DNA from: Streptomyces zhihengii
GTDB lineage: Bacteria; Actinomycetota; Actinomycetes; Streptomycetales; Streptomycetaceae
Assembly: GCF_016919245.1 (NCBI RefSeq)
Contig: NZ_JAFEJA010000002.1
Location: forward strand, 186,001 to 250,000
Direction: 5' to 3'
DNA: 64,000 bases
Made by a program: the position numbers and the translations under genes. Shown here piece by piece: positions 24,512 through 33,507 of the stretch (within the stretch, counting starts at the first letter, position 1; every line of letters begins with the position of its first letter). Under the pieces are notes generated by a model, which saw only the letters and a program-made list of their open reading frames with translations, did no database searches and was not told the origin of the DNA.

Positions 24512-25720
24512 GTGTCCCGCCGTCTCTTCACCTCGGAGTCCGTGACCGAGGGCCACCCCGACAAGATCGCCGACCAGATCAGCGACACGATCCTCGACGC
24601 CCTGCTCAAGGAGGACCCGACCTCCCGGGTCGCCGTCGAGACCCTGATCACGACCGGCCTCGTGCACGTCGCCGGCGAGGTGACCACCAAGGCCTGGGCG
24701 GACATCCCGACCCTCGTGCGCAACAAGATCCTCGAGATCGGCTACGACTCGTCGAAGAAGGGCTTCGACGGCGCCTCCTGCGGCGTCTCGGTGTCCATCG
24801 GCTCCCAGTCCCCGGACATCGCGCAGGGCGTCGACACGGCGTACGAGAAGCGCGTCGAGGGCGACGAGGACGAGCTCGACAAGCAGGGCGCCGGCGACCA
24901 GGGCCTGATGTTCGGCTACGCGTGCGACGAGACGCCCGAGCTGATGCCGCTCCCGATCCACCTGGCCCACCGGCTGTCCCGCCGGCTGTCCGAGGTCCGC
25001 AAGAACGGCACCATCCCCTACCTGCGTCCCGACGGAAAGACCCAGGTCACCATCGAGTACGACGGTGACAAGGCGGTCCGTCTGGACACCGTCGTGGTGT
25101 CCTCGCAGCACGCGTCCGACATCGACCTGGACTCGCTGCTGGCACCGGACATCCGCGAGTTCGTCGTCGAGCACGTGCTGAAGCAGCTCGTCGAGGACGG
25201 CATCAAGCTGGACACCGACGGCTACCGCCTGCTGGTCAACCCGACCGGGCGCTTCGAGATCGGCGGCCCGATGGGCGACGCCGGTCTGACCGGTCGCAAG
25301 ATCATCATCGACACCTACGGCGGCATGGCCCGTCACGGCGGCGGCGCCTTCTCGGGCAAGGACCCGTCGAAGGTGGACCGCTCGGCCGCCTACGCCATGC
25401 GCTGGGTCGCCAAGAACGTCGTGGCGGCCGGTCTCGCGGCCCGCTGCGAGGTCCAGGTCGCGTACGCGATCGGCAAGGCGGAGCCGGTCGGCCTCTTCGT
25501 CGAGACCTTCGGCACCGCCACCACGGACGTCGAGAAGATCGAGCAGGCCATCGCCGAGGTCTTCGACCTCCGCCCGGCCGCGATCATCCGCGACCTCGAC
25601 CTGCTCCGCCCGATCTACGCCCGCACCGCGGCCTACGGCCACTTCGGCCGTGAGCTCGCCGACTTCACCTGGGAGCGCACCGACCGCGTCGACGCCCTCC
25701 GCGCGGCGGCCGGCGTCTAG
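24512..25720 (+). CDS. metK: S-adenosylmethionine synthetase
   Basis: Makes SAM from methionine and ATP. In Streptomyces raised SAM levels are known to stimulate antibiotic production. The 402-residue protein begins at GTG 24512 ([20 protein letters not shown]); AGGGAG lies a few bases upstream. Signature segments are [24 protein letters not shown] and [16 protein letters not shown]. The frame extends back to 24311 but that portion is leader. It is followed by one of the strongest hairpins in the window. Confidence 0.97.
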   Translation: MSRRLFTSESVTEGHPDKIADQISDTILDALLKEDPTSRVAVETLITTGLVHVAGEVTTKAWADIPTLVRNKILEIGYDSSKKGFDGASCGVSVSIGSQSPDIAQGVDTAYEKRVEGDEDELDKQGAGDQGLMFGYACDETPELMPLPIHLAHRLSRRLSEVRKNGTIPYLRPDGKTQVTIEYDGDKAVRLDTVVVSSQHASDIDLDSLLAPDIREFVVEHVLKQLVEDGIKLDTDGYRLLVNPTGRFEIGGPMGDAGLTGRKIIIDTYGGMARHGGGAFSGKDPSKVDRSAAYAMRWVAKNVVAAGLAARCEVQVAYAIGKAEPVGLFVETFGTATTDVEKIEQAIAEVFDLRPAAIIRDLDLLRPIYARTAAYGHFGRELADFTWERTDRVDALRAAAGV

Positions 25721-25742
25721 GACGCAGCCGCACCCGCACTCG

Positions 25743-25782
25743 CACCGGGCCCCCGGCCGCAGCAGCGGCCGGGGGCCCGGTG
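25743..25782 (+). terminator. Perfect 18-bp hairpin after metK
   Basis: CACCGGGCCCCCGGCCGC (25743-25760) pairs perfectly with 25765-25782 around AGCA, 22 bases after the metK stop. Confidence 0.65.
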
Positions 25783-25845
25783 CCATGGGCGGGCGGTGCA
25801 CGGGCCGGGCCGGACTGTCGGCGGGCTCTGGTAGGAATGTTGGCT

Positions 25846-27993
25846 GTGAGCAGCGACGACGAGCAGCCGAAGGAGCCCGCGGACGGCGGGCCGGAGCAGC
25901 TTGCGCTCATCCGGGAGACCGTCCGGCGGGCCCATGTGCCCAAGGCCAAGCCCCGCACCTGGCGCGGGGCCCCGCTGGCGAAGGACCGGCCCATCGCCCG
26001 GGTCATGGTGGACAAGGGCGTGCTCCACCTCGACCGGCTCTGGGACTACGCCGTGCCCGAGGAGCTCGACGAGGCCGCCCAGCCGGGGGTGCGCGTCCGC
26101 GTCCGCTTCGGCGCCGGCTCGCACCAGGTGCGCGGCGGGCGCCGGGAGGGCGGCGGGCTGATCGACGGCTTCCTCGTCGAGCGGCTCGCGGAGTCCGACT
26201 ACACGGGACCGCTCGCCGCGCTCGCCCATGTCGTCTCGCCCGAACCGGTCCTCAGCCCCGGCATGCTCGACCTCGCCCGGGCGGTCGCCGACCGGTACGC
26301 GGGCAGCCTCGCCGACATCCTCCAGCTCGCCGTCCCGCCCCGGAACGGCAAGGCCGAGGCCCGCCCGTCCCCCGATCCGCTGCCGCCGCCGCCCGCCCCC
26401 GAACCGGGCCCCTGGGAGCGCTACGGACACGGCCCCGCCTTCCTGAGCTCGCTCGCCGCAGGCCGGACGCCCCGCGCGGTGTGGACCGCCCTGCCCGGCC
26501 CGCACTGGCCGGACGAACTCGCCCGCGCCGTCGCCGCCACCCTCGCCTCGGGGCGCGGCGCCCTGGTCGTGGTCCCCGACGGGCGCCGGGCAGCCCGGGT
26601 CGACGAGGCGCTCACCGCACTGCTCGGCCCCGGCCGGCACGCCCTGCTCACCGCCGACTCGGGGCCGCAGAAGCGCTACGGCGAGTGGCTGGCCGTGCGC
26701 AGGGGCTCGGTGCGAGCCGTGGTGGGCACCCGTGCCGCCATGTTCGCCCCCGTCCGCGACCTCGGCCTCGTCGCCGTCTGGGACGACGGCGACGCCAGCC
26801 ACAGCGACGACCACGCGCCCTTCCCGCACGTCCGCGAAGTCCTGGAGCTCCGGTCCGCCCACGACGACTGCGCCTTCCTGCTGGGCGGCACCGGCTGCAC
26901 CGTCGAGGCCGCGCAGCTCGTCGAGAGCGGCTGGGCCCGTCCGCTGGTCGCCGACCGCGCGCGGGTCAGGGCCGCGGCCCCGCTGGTGCGGACCGTCGGC
27001 GACCACGACCTCGCCCGGGACGAGGCGGCCCGGGCCGCGCGGCTGCCCAGCCTCGCCTGGCAGACGGTGCGCGAGGGCCTGCGCGAGGGCCCCGTGCTGG
27101 TGCAGGTGCCGCGCCGCGGCTACGCGCCCCGGCTCGCCTGCGAGCGCTGCCGCACCCCGGCCCGCTGCCGCCACTGCGCCGGCCCGCTGGAGGCACGGGA
27201 CGAGCGCGAGCTGCACTGCGTGTGGTGCGGCACCGCCGAGAACGACTGGCACTGCGCGGAGTGCGGCTCGGTGCGGCTGCGCGCGCGGATCGTGGGGGCG
27301 CGGCGCACGGCGGAGGAGCTGGGGCGGGCCTTCCCGGCCGTGCCCGTGCGCACCTCGGGCCGCGACCATGTGCTCGACACCGTCCCCGGGCGGCCGGCGC
27401 TGGTGGTCTCCACCCCGGGGGCCGAGCCCGTCGCCGAGGGCGGGTACGCGGCCGCGCTGCTGCTGGACGGCTGGGCGATGCTCACCCGGCCCGACCTGCG
27501 CGCCGGCGAGGAGGCGCTGCGCCGGTGGATCGCCGCCGCGTCCCTCGTGCGGGGGCAGGACGAGGGCGGCACGGTCGTCGTGGTGGCCGAGCCCACCCTG
27601 CGCCCCGTGCAGGCGCTGGTCCGCTGGGACCCGGTCGGCCACGCGCTGCGCGAACTGGCGGAACGGGCGGAGCTGCGGTTCCCGCCCGTGTCGCGGATGG
27701 CCGAGGTGACCGGTCGGCCGGAGGCCGTCGCGGAGTTCCTCGCCGCCGCCGAGCTGCCGCCTCCGACGGAGGTGCTGGGGCCCGTGCCGCTGCCCGTCAC
27801 CGAGCCCGGCCGGGGCCCGCGCCGCCCCGGTGACCCCCCGGTGGGGGAGCGCTGGGAGCGCGCGCTGCTGCGCGTGCCGCCGGGGAGCGGCTCGGCCCTG
27901 GCCGCCGCCCTGAAGACGGCCCAGGTGGCCCGTCTCGCCCGCGGCGGCACGGACGCCGTCCGGCTGCGGGTGGACCCGCCGGACATCGGCTGA
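25846..27993 (+). CDS. priA: Primosomal protein N' (PriA), helicase-deficient actinobacterial form
   Basis: Replication restart protein that recognises forked DNA. The 715-residue protein keeps the N-terminal 3'-DNA-binding domain (VMVDKGVLHLDRLWDYAVP) and an eight-cysteine zinc module (CERCRTPARCRHC, then CVWCGTAENDWHCAEC). It lacks a Walker A motif, and the position of the DEAH-type box reads AVWDDGDASHS. This loss is known for actinobacterial PriA, which is thought to have no helicase activity. GTG 25846 is preferred over ATG 25837 because AGGA (25833-25836) is nine bases from the GTG but touches the ATG. Confidence 0.93.
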   Translation: MSSDDEQPKEPADGGPEQLALIRETVRRAHVPKAKPRTWRGAPLAKDRPIARVMVDKGVLHLDRLWDYAVPEELDEAAQPGVRVRVRFGAGSHQVRGGRREGGGLIDGFLVERLAESDYTGPLAALAHVVSPEPVLSPGMLDLARAVADRYAGSLADILQLAVPPRNGKAEARPSPDPLPPPPAPEPGPWERYGHGPAFLSSLAAGRTPRAVWTALPGPHWPDELARAVAATLASGRGALVVVPDGRRAARVDEALTALLGPGRHALLTADSGPQKRYGEWLAVRRGSVRAVVGTRAAMFAPVRDLGLVAVWDDGDASHSDDHAPFPHVREVLELRSAHDDCAFLLGGTGCTVEAAQLVESGWARPLVADRARVRAAAPLVRTVGDHDLARDEAARAARLPSLAWQTVREGLREGPVLVQVPRRGYAPRLACERCRTPARCRHCAGPLEARDERELHCVWCGTAENDWHCAECGSVRLRARIVGARRTAEELGRAFPAVPVRTSGRDHVLDTVPGRPALVVSTPGAEPVAEGGYAAALLLDGWAMLTRPDLRAGEEALRRWIAAASLVRGQDEGGTVVVVAEPTLRPVQALVRWDPVGHALRELAERAELRFPPVSRMAEVTGRPEAVAEFLAAAELPPPTEVLGPVPLPVTEPGRGPRRPGDPPVGERWERALLRVPPGSGSALAAALKTAQVARLARGGTDAVRLRVDPPDIG

Positions 27994-28112
27994 CGCCGCC
28001 GGGCCGGGGGCAGCCTGCCGGACGTCGGCTGGGTCTGTCGGGCCGGGGGTGGGCCCGCCGGACGTCGGCTTGGTCTGTCCTGTTGCGGGTGGCCTCGCCG
28101 GACAGCGGCTGA
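27978..28112. repeat. 40-bp tandem repeats growing out of the priA 3' end
   Basis: The segment GCCGGACRTCGGCT occurs at 27978 (the last codons of priA), 28017, 28057 and, slightly changed, 28097: a period of 39-40 bp. The 409-bp gap 27994-28402 between priA and the convergent HTH gene holds these repeats and GC-rich filler; I see no gene. Confidence 0.65.
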
Positions 28113-28402
28113 CCCACCGGCCGCTCGGGGTCCTGCCCGGGTGGGGCCGCGGGCCTCGGCGGGCCAGGCCGCGGGGCGCCCCAGCCCTCGGGCGGCCGGC
28201 GCCGCGGGGCGTCCCGGGCCGGCGGTCGGGGCCGCGGGGCCCGGGGGGTGCGCCGCCACGGGCGGGGTGCCTGGTACCGGGGCGTCCCGGGGGTTATGGG
28301 ACCGGGCGCTCGGCCCTGTGCGGACCCAGCCCGCCGCACGGGCCGGGTCCTCGGGGCGCCCGGTGGTCGGGGCGCCCCAGCCGTGGGGCGCCCCCGTGGC
28401 GG

Positions 28403-28918
28403 TCAGCCGTTGCGGGGGCCGGGGAAGGCGCTCGGGCGCGGGTCCGTCGGCTGGGGTGGCATGGAGCGGGCGGCCGGCACGGCGGGCAGCGGGCCGGGGA
28501 TCGTACGCGTCGCCGTGTTCTCGGGCATCCGTTCGGCCTCGGCGGCCGGTCCGGGCTGCGGCGGGGGCGTCGTGCGGCGCGAGCCGTAACGGCGGTGCAC
28601 GGCCTGCTTGGTGACACCGAGCGCCGAGCCCACCGCGTCCCAGGAGAAGCCCAGGGAGCGGTCGAAGTCCACGGCCGCGGTCACCAGCGTCTCGACGCTG
28701 TCGCGCAGCTCCTGCGCGAGGCGGACGGTCGGGGCGGGCGCCCTGCCGTAGACGACGAAGCCCGTGGACGGGCCGGAGCGGCGGGGACGGTAGACATTGC
28801 CCAACTGGGCGGTGAGCGTGCGCAAGGCGTCCACCTGCCGGCGGACCCGCTCGATGTCCCGCACCAACAGGTGCAGGCTTGCCCGGGCTTGGGCGTCGTG
28901 GGTTGCGTGGTCGGCCAT
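28403..28918 (-). CDS. Small helix-turn-helix protein with disordered C-terminus
   Basis: A 171-residue protein. Residues about 10-35 form a charged helix, and an HTH like sigma region 4 sits at about 92-115 ([22 protein letters not shown]). Residues 118-171 are Pro/Ala-rich. This layout recurs in Streptomyces proteins of unknown function. ATG 28918 is chosen over the in-frame TTG at 28924 because AGAGG is seven bases upstream of the ATG but one base from the TTG. It is divergent from fmt. A DNA-binding regulatory role is likely, but its target is unknown. Confidence 0.85.
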   Translation of the reverse strand: MADHATHDAQARASLHLLVRDIERVRRQVDALRTLTAQLGNVYRPRRSGPSTGFVVYGRAPAPTVRLAQELRDSVETLVTAAVDFDRSLGFSWDAVGSALGVTKQAVHRRYGSRRTTPPPQPGPAAEAERMPENTATRTIPGPLPAVPAARSMPPQPTDPRPSAFPGPRNG

Positions 28919-29034
28919 CGACAAGCCTCTCGAACCGGCGTGGAAGGGGCCGGGCCGCGTCCGGGCGGCCCGCTTCGGTCAATCTCTCTTGACCAACGCT
29001 CCTGCCGTCGATCTGGTCACGCTTCGGGGCGTAA

Positions 29035-29046
29035 GCGCATATGCGC
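29035..29046. promoter_or_regulatory. 12-bp palindrome between the HTH gene and fmt
   Basis: GCGCATATGCGC is a perfect palindrome in the 235-bp divergent region 28919-29153. It could be a site for the neighbouring HTH protein. A possible fmt -10 box, TAGACT, lies at 29089-29094. Confidence 0.3.
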
Positions 29047-29153
29047 GGGGCGCGCGGGCTTCCGTACGCCCCCTGCGGCACCGCCCCATAGACTGGTGAG
29101 CTGCTCGTCACCGCCCGCACAACAGCTCCGGCCCGAGAGGCAGTCAGTCACCG

Positions 29154-30086
29154 ATGAGGCTCGTCTTCGCAGGTACCCCCGAGGTCGCCGTTCCCGCCCT
29201 GGACGCCCTGATCGCCTCCGGGCGGCACGAGGTCGTCGCGGTCGTCACCCGGCCCGACGCGCCCGCCGGGCGGGGCAGGCGGCTGGTGGCGAGCCCGGTC
29301 GCCCAGCGCGCGGAGGAGGCCGGGATCGAGGTGCTCAAGCCGGCCAGGCCCAAGGACGAGGCGTTCCTCGCACGGCTGCGCGAGATCGCGCCGGACTGCT
29401 GCCCGGTCGTCGCCTACGGCGCCCTGCTGCCCCGGGTCGCCCTCGACATCCCGGCCCGCGGCTGGGTGAACCTCCACTTCTCCCTGCTGCCGGCCTGGCG
29501 CGGGGCCGCGCCCGTGCAGCACGCGATCCTCGCGGGTGACGAGATGACGGGCGCCGCCACCTTCCAGATCGAGGAGGGGCTGGACTCCGGCCCGGTCTAC
29601 GGCGTGATCACCGAGCCCGTGCGGCACACCGACACCAGCGGGGACCTGCTCACCCGGCTGGCGTTCGCCGGCGCCGGCCTGCTCGCCGCGACGATGGACG
29701 GCATCGAGGACGGCACCCTGCACGCCGTGCCGCAGCCCGCCGACGGCGTCTCCCTCGCCCCGAAGCTCACGGTCGAGGACGCCCACGTCGACTTCACCGC
29801 CCCCGCGCTGCGCGTCGACCGCGTGGTGCGCGGCTGCACCCCGGCCCCCGGCGCGTGGACGGTCTTCCGGGGGGAGCGCCTCAAGCTCCTCCACGTCACC
29901 CCGCTGCCCGACCGCACCGACCTGGCCCCCGGCGAGCTGGACGCCGGGAAGAACCACGTCCACGCGGGCACCGGCTCGCACGCCGTGGAGCTGCTGTGGG
30001 TCCAGCCCCAGGGCAAGAAGCCGATGCGCGCCGCGGACTGGGCGCGCGGGGTGCGCATCGGCGCGTCCGAGAAGCTCGGCGCCTGA
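29154..30086 (+). CDS. fmt: Methionyl-tRNA formyltransferase
   Basis: Formylates initiator Met-tRNA. The 310-residue length is normal. The N-terminal Rossmann-like domain starts [19 protein letters not shown], and the formyl-folate site reads [20 protein letters not shown] near residues 105-125. The C-terminal tRNA-binding domain runs to the end. rsmB follows after 96 bp, the common fmt-rsmB pairing. Confidence 0.97.
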   Translation: MRLVFAGTPEVAVPALDALIASGRHEVVAVVTRPDAPAGRGRRLVASPVAQRAEEAGIEVLKPARPKDEAFLARLREIAPDCCPVVAYGALLPRVALDIPARGWVNLHFSLLPAWRGAAPVQHAILAGDEMTGAATFQIEEGLDSGPVYGVITEPVRHTDTSGDLLTRLAFAGAGLLAATMDGIEDGTLHAVPQPADGVSLAPKLTVEDAHVDFTAPALRVDRVVRGCTPAPGAWTVFRGERLKLLHVTPLPDRTDLAPGELDAGKNHVHAGTGSHAVELLWVQPQGKKPMRAADWARGVRIGASEKLGA

Positions 30087-30182
30087 CGCGCGCCCGCGGT
30101 CCGGCCGCCGGTCCCGTCGCGGAGGGGCGGCGCGCCGGACGTAGGGTGGGAGGGATCAGCCCTCACGAACGCGGAGCACCTT

Positions 30183-31616
30183 TTGAGCGAGCAGTCCCGT
30201 CGCCGTCCCCCCAAGCCGTACCGCAAGCCCAAGAAGGATCCCGTGCGGATCCTCGCCTTCGAGGCGCTGCGGGCCGTCGACGAACGGGGCGCGTACGCGA
30301 ACCTCGTCCTGCCCCCGCTGCTCAAGAAGGCCCGCGAGCACGGCGACTTCGACGGCCGTGACGCCGCGCTCGCCACCGAGCTCGTCTACGGCACCCTGCG
30401 CCGCCAGGGCACCTACGACGCGGTCATCGCCGCCTGCATCGACCGGCCGCTGCGCGAGGTCGACCCGCCGGTGCTCGACGTCCTCGCACTCGGCGCGCAC
30501 CAGCTGCTCGGCACACGCATCCCCACCCACGCGGCGGTCTCCGCCAGCGTCGAGCTCGCCCGGGTGGTGCTGGGCGACGGCCGGGCCAAGTTCGTCAACG
30601 CCGTCCTGCGCAAGATCTCCCAGGACGACCTGGACACCTGGGTGCAGCGCGTCGCGCCCCCGTACGAGGACGACGCCGAGGACCACCTCGCGGTCGTCCA
30701 CTCCCACCCGCGGTGGGTCGTCTCGGCGCTCTGGGACGCGCTCGGCGGCGGGCGGGCCGGGATCGAGGACCTGCTGGAGGCCGACAACGAGCGCCCCGAG
30801 GTCACCCTCGTCGCGCGCCCCGGCCGGGCCACGACCGGTGAGCTGCTGGAGGTGCTCGGGGAGGAGTCGGTGCTGCCGGGCCGCTGGTCCCCGTACGCGG
30901 TGCGGCTGGCCGAGGGCGGCGAGCCCGGTGCGATCGAGGCCGTCCGGGAGGGCCGCGCGGGCGTGCAGGACGAGGGCAGCCAGCTCGTCGCGCTCGCCCT
31001 GGCGGCGGCGCCCCTCGACGGCCCCGACCGGCGCTGGCTCGACGGCTGCGCCGGCCCCGGCGGCAAGGCGGCGCTCCTCGCCGCGCTGGCCGCCGAGCGG
31101 GGCGCGGCGCTGCTCGCCTCGGAGAAGCAGCCGCACCGGGCCCGGCTGGTGGGGCGCGCGCTGGCGGGCAACCCCGGCCCGTACCAGGTCGTCGCCGCGG
31201 ACGGCACCCGTCCGCCGTGGCGGGAGGGCGTCTTCGACCGGGTGCTCGTCGACGTGCCGTGCTCCGGCCTCGGCGCGCTCCGCCGCCGCCCCGAGGCCCG
31301 CTGGCGGCGCAGGCCCGAGGACCTCGACGGCTTCGCCCCGCTCCAGCGCGGCCTGCTGCGCGAGGCGCTGCGGGCGGTGCGGGTCGGCGGCGTCGTCGGC
31401 TACGCCACCTGCTCCCCGCATCTCGCGGAGACCCGGGTCGTCGTCGACGACGTGCTGCGCGGCCGCGGCGGACCGGCGGTGTCCGCCGAGTGGATCGACG
31501 CACGGCCGCTGATGCCCGGGGTCCCGGCCCTCGGCGACGGCCCCGACGTGCAGCTGTGGCCGCATCTGCACGGCACCGACGCGATGTACCTCGCCCTGCT
31601 GCGCCGCACCGCCTGA
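30183..31616 (+). CDS. rsmB: 16S rRNA (cytosine-967-C5) methyltransferase RsmB/Sun
   Basis: SAM-dependent m5C methyltransferase for 16S rRNA. The 477-residue protein has an N-terminal NusB-like RNA-binding domain (about 15-150) and a C-terminal methyltransferase domain with LDGCAGPGGKAALLAAL for SAM, and the two catalytic cysteines in DVPCSGLGALRRRPE and YATCSPHLAETR. The start is TTG 30183, with GGAG about eight bases upstream; a TAGGGT -10-like box is at 30142-30147. Its 3' end lies 22 bp from the convergent SUKH gene. Confidence 0.95.
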   Translation: MSEQSRRRPPKPYRKPKKDPVRILAFEALRAVDERGAYANLVLPPLLKKAREHGDFDGRDAALATELVYGTLRRQGTYDAVIAACIDRPLREVDPPVLDVLALGAHQLLGTRIPTHAAVSASVELARVVLGDGRAKFVNAVLRKISQDDLDTWVQRVAPPYEDDAEDHLAVVHSHPRWVVSALWDALGGGRAGIEDLLEADNERPEVTLVARPGRATTGELLEVLGEESVLPGRWSPYAVRLAEGGEPGAIEAVREGRAGVQDEGSQLVALALAAAPLDGPDRRWLDGCAGPGGKAALLAALAAERGAALLASEKQPHRARLVGRALAGNPGPYQVVAADGTRPPWREGVFDRVLVDVPCSGLGALRRRPEARWRRRPEDLDGFAPLQRGLLREALRAVRVGGVVGYATCSPHLAETRVVVDDVLRGRGGPAVSAEWIDARPLMPGVPALGDGPDVQLWPHLHGTDAMYLALLRRTA

Positions 31617-31638
31617 CCGCGGCCTCCGGCCCGGACCG

Positions 31639-32604
31639 CTACACGGGCACCGGCACCGGGACGTCCGCGCCGGCGCCCGCGTAGCGGGACAGGTCGCGGA
31701 CGCAGGCGCGGACGAGACCGCGGGCCCGGCCGTGGACGGTGCCCGCGCCCGCCGCCAGGGAGAGCTCCGCCGCCGCGGGCGCCACGGCCGAGTGGCCGAA
31801 GCGCACCGAGCAGCGCACCGAGGAGTACGGGGCCGGGGTGCCCTCGGGCGCGCTCGCGGTCAGGGTGATCGCGCAGCCCCGCACACCGACGCCGGCCGCG
31901 TCGAGCGATTCCCGCACGCGTGCCGTCAGCGGGGCGGCGATGTCCTGGAGCGAGCCGGCCGGCAGCGGCACCGGGACGGAGAGGACCTCGGCGCCGATGC
32001 CGCGCAGCGAGGCCGCCGCGAGCCCCAGCGACCGCGCCCCGAAGAGCTGCCGGTGGTGCAGCACGTAGACACCCGCGAGCACCGTGCGCACCGCGTTCTC
32101 CAGCGGGTCCTCGTGGGTGGCGGGTGCCTCCCACCCCCACCGGCGGGGGACGATCCGGCGCGGCGCCCGCCCCGTGGTCAGGGCGCGGAGCCCGTCGGCC
32201 ACCGAGTCGCCGAGGACCCACCGGCCGCCGTGGTCGACGCAGAGCAGGCCGCCCGACTCCGAGACCCCGAGCGCGCCGCCGGCGTCCGTGCGGCCGAGGG
32301 GGAACACCTCCTCGCCGAGTTCCCCGGCGAGCGCGGCGAAGGAGCGTGCCGCGTGCACCGCCGTGCCGGGGTCGATGACGCAGCCGGTCGCCGCGACCTC
32401 GGTGCCCGCCGTGCCCGGCACCGGTGCCAGGCCGTGGAACTCCCGCAGCGCGCGGAGCGCGGCGGGGAAGAGGCTGCTGCCCCGTGCGCCGGTGGCGGCG
32501 GCGAGGACCGCCGCCGCCGTGAGCGCCGCGGCCAGGGCGCCCTCGCCCGCGTCCCGTCCCTCGTACCAGCCGGCGGCCGTCAGCGCGTCGAAGTCGCCGC
32601 TCAT
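31639..32604 (-). CDS. SUKH-3 immunity protein with a long unassigned C-terminal extension
   Basis: A 321-residue protein. Residues about 5-130 fit the SUKH-3 immunity fold (LTAAGWYEGRD, ALREFHGL, EEVFPLGRTDAGG, ESGGLLCVDHGGRWVLGDSV). SUKH proteins bind and neutralise contact-dependent nuclease and deaminase toxins. The last 170 residues (from about VRTVLAGVYVLHHRQLFGAR) match nothing I recognise; an ordinary SUKH-3 protein would end before them. The start ATG 32604 overlaps the stop of the deaminase-like gene by four bases, so the two are probably a translated pair: toxin domain and immunity. Confidence 0.8.
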   Translation of the reverse strand: MSGDFDALTAAGWYEGRDAGEGALAAALTAAAVLAAATGARGSSLFPAALRALREFHGLAPVPGTAGTEVAATGCVIDPGTAVHAARSFAALAGELGEEVFPLGRTDAGGALGVSESGGLLCVDHGGRWVLGDSVADGLRALTTGRAPRRIVPRRWGWEAPATHEDPLENAVRTVLAGVYVLHHRQLFGARSLGLAAASLRGIGAEVLSVPVPLPAGSLQDIAAPLTARVRESLDAAGVGVRGCAITLTASAPEGTPAPYSSVRCSVRFGHSAVAPAAAELSLAAGAGTVHGRARGLVRACVRDLSRYAGAGADVPVPVPV

Positions 32605-32990
32605 GAGTCGACGACGTCCACGCCGAGTTCGTCGAGCAGCGCGGTGCAGGACCGGCAGACGGGCGCCGGGGTGCCGTGCTCCGGATCGCCGTGGTCGCGG
32701 ATCCTGCGCGCCATCAGCGCGGCGCCCGCGAAGTGCTCGCGCGCCTCGTCGAGCGAGGTGGTGCCGCCGTCCGCGCGCTGCTCGTCCAGGCCCCACAACT
32801 GGTCCGAGACGAGGGCGGATTCGGCGCAGTAGCCGATGAACGGCTCCCGCAGCCCCGGGGGCAGCGCGTCGAAGAACCCCTGGACGGCGGGGTGGAGCCG
32901 GGGGGACTCGTCCCCGGTCAGATTGGTGTGGCTGACGATCGTCCCCTGGACGATCAGCGAGGCGGCCACGCCCGGCACGAGGTCAGACAA
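32601..32990 (-). CDS. Stand-alone YwqJ-type deaminase domain
   Basis: A 129-residue protein that is essentially one deaminase-fold domain related to the tip of the large toxin at 33508-35280. Both share SHT near the start, CAE followed by S/A-L-VSD (Cys55-Ala-Glu57 here), and CRSC near the end (Cys112, Cys115), the expected zinc and catalytic residues. It has no export or trafficking domain. The TTG start at 32990 overlaps the SUKH-3 stop by eight bases, and its stop overlaps the next SUKH gene. It looks like a displaced toxin cassette that has kept intact catalytic residues. Confidence 0.75.
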   Translation of the reverse strand: MSDLVPGVAASLIVQGTIVSHTNLTGDESPRLHPAVQGFFDALPPGLREPFIGYCAESALVSDQLWGLDEQRADGGTTSLDEAREHFAGAALMARRIRDHGDPEHGTPAPVCRSCTALLDELGVDVVDS

Positions 32991-33471
32991 AGTGTCCCTC
33001 CGCGTCTTCCTGGTCCCCGGTCATCAGACTGGACAGGGCCTGGGTCTCGTCGGCCCCGAGGAAGTAGGGCCCGGTGTAGTGCAGATAGAAGAAGCGCCCG
33101 GTGTCGTCCAGCAGCACGATGCCGTTCTCGGTCGACTCCCAGCCGACCGGGAAGAGCCGCTGCCCCAGGTTCTCCGCCAGTTCGGTGATGTCCTCGGCGT
33201 CGCCCGCGTACCCGAAGGTGGGGTTCGCCCGGAAGACCCGCTCCGGCGCCTTGGGCATGGGGAACTCCAGGCCGACGAAGGACGCCACGAAGCGGCGCAC
33301 CTCGTCCCACGGCTCCAGGGGGAAGCCCTGTCCGGCGGCGCCCTCCACCCGCAGGGCGATCAGTTCGCCGGCCTTCGCCAGGTTCTCCGGCTCCTTCTCG
33401 CGGTCCGCGTGCCAGCCGTGGGCCGACAGCCAGGCGTCGATCTCGCTCCGGGGGGCGGTGGGTCGTCTCAT
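32983..33471 (-). CDS. SUKH-3 family immunity protein
   Basis: A 162-residue protein with the SUKH-3 pattern: EIDAWLSAHGWHADRE at the start, EVRRFVASFVGLEFP in the middle, and GQRLFPVGWESTENGIVLLDDTGRFFYLHYTGPYFLG in the last third (split over two strands). It starts at ATG 33471 with GAGGAG upstream, 36 bp after the toxin gene, the usual place for the cognate immunity gene. It probably protects against the deaminase at the toxin tip; binding specificity cannot be read from sequence. Confidence 0.85.
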   Translation of the reverse strand: MRRPTAPRSEIDAWLSAHGWHADREKEPENLAKAGELIALRVEGAAGQGFPLEPWDEVRRFVASFVGLEFPMPKAPERVFRANPTFGYAGDAEDITELAENLGQRLFPVGWESTENGIVLLDDTGRFFYLHYTGPYFLGADETQALSSLMTGDQEDAEGHFV

Positions 33472-33507
33472 GGTGCTCCTCGCTGGGGGAATCGGTTGGT
33501 CGGACGG

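Noticed and set aside
24309..24545. Small open frame upstream of and overlapping metK
   Set aside because: It lies in the promoter and leader, lacks a ribosome site and runs into metK in another frame.
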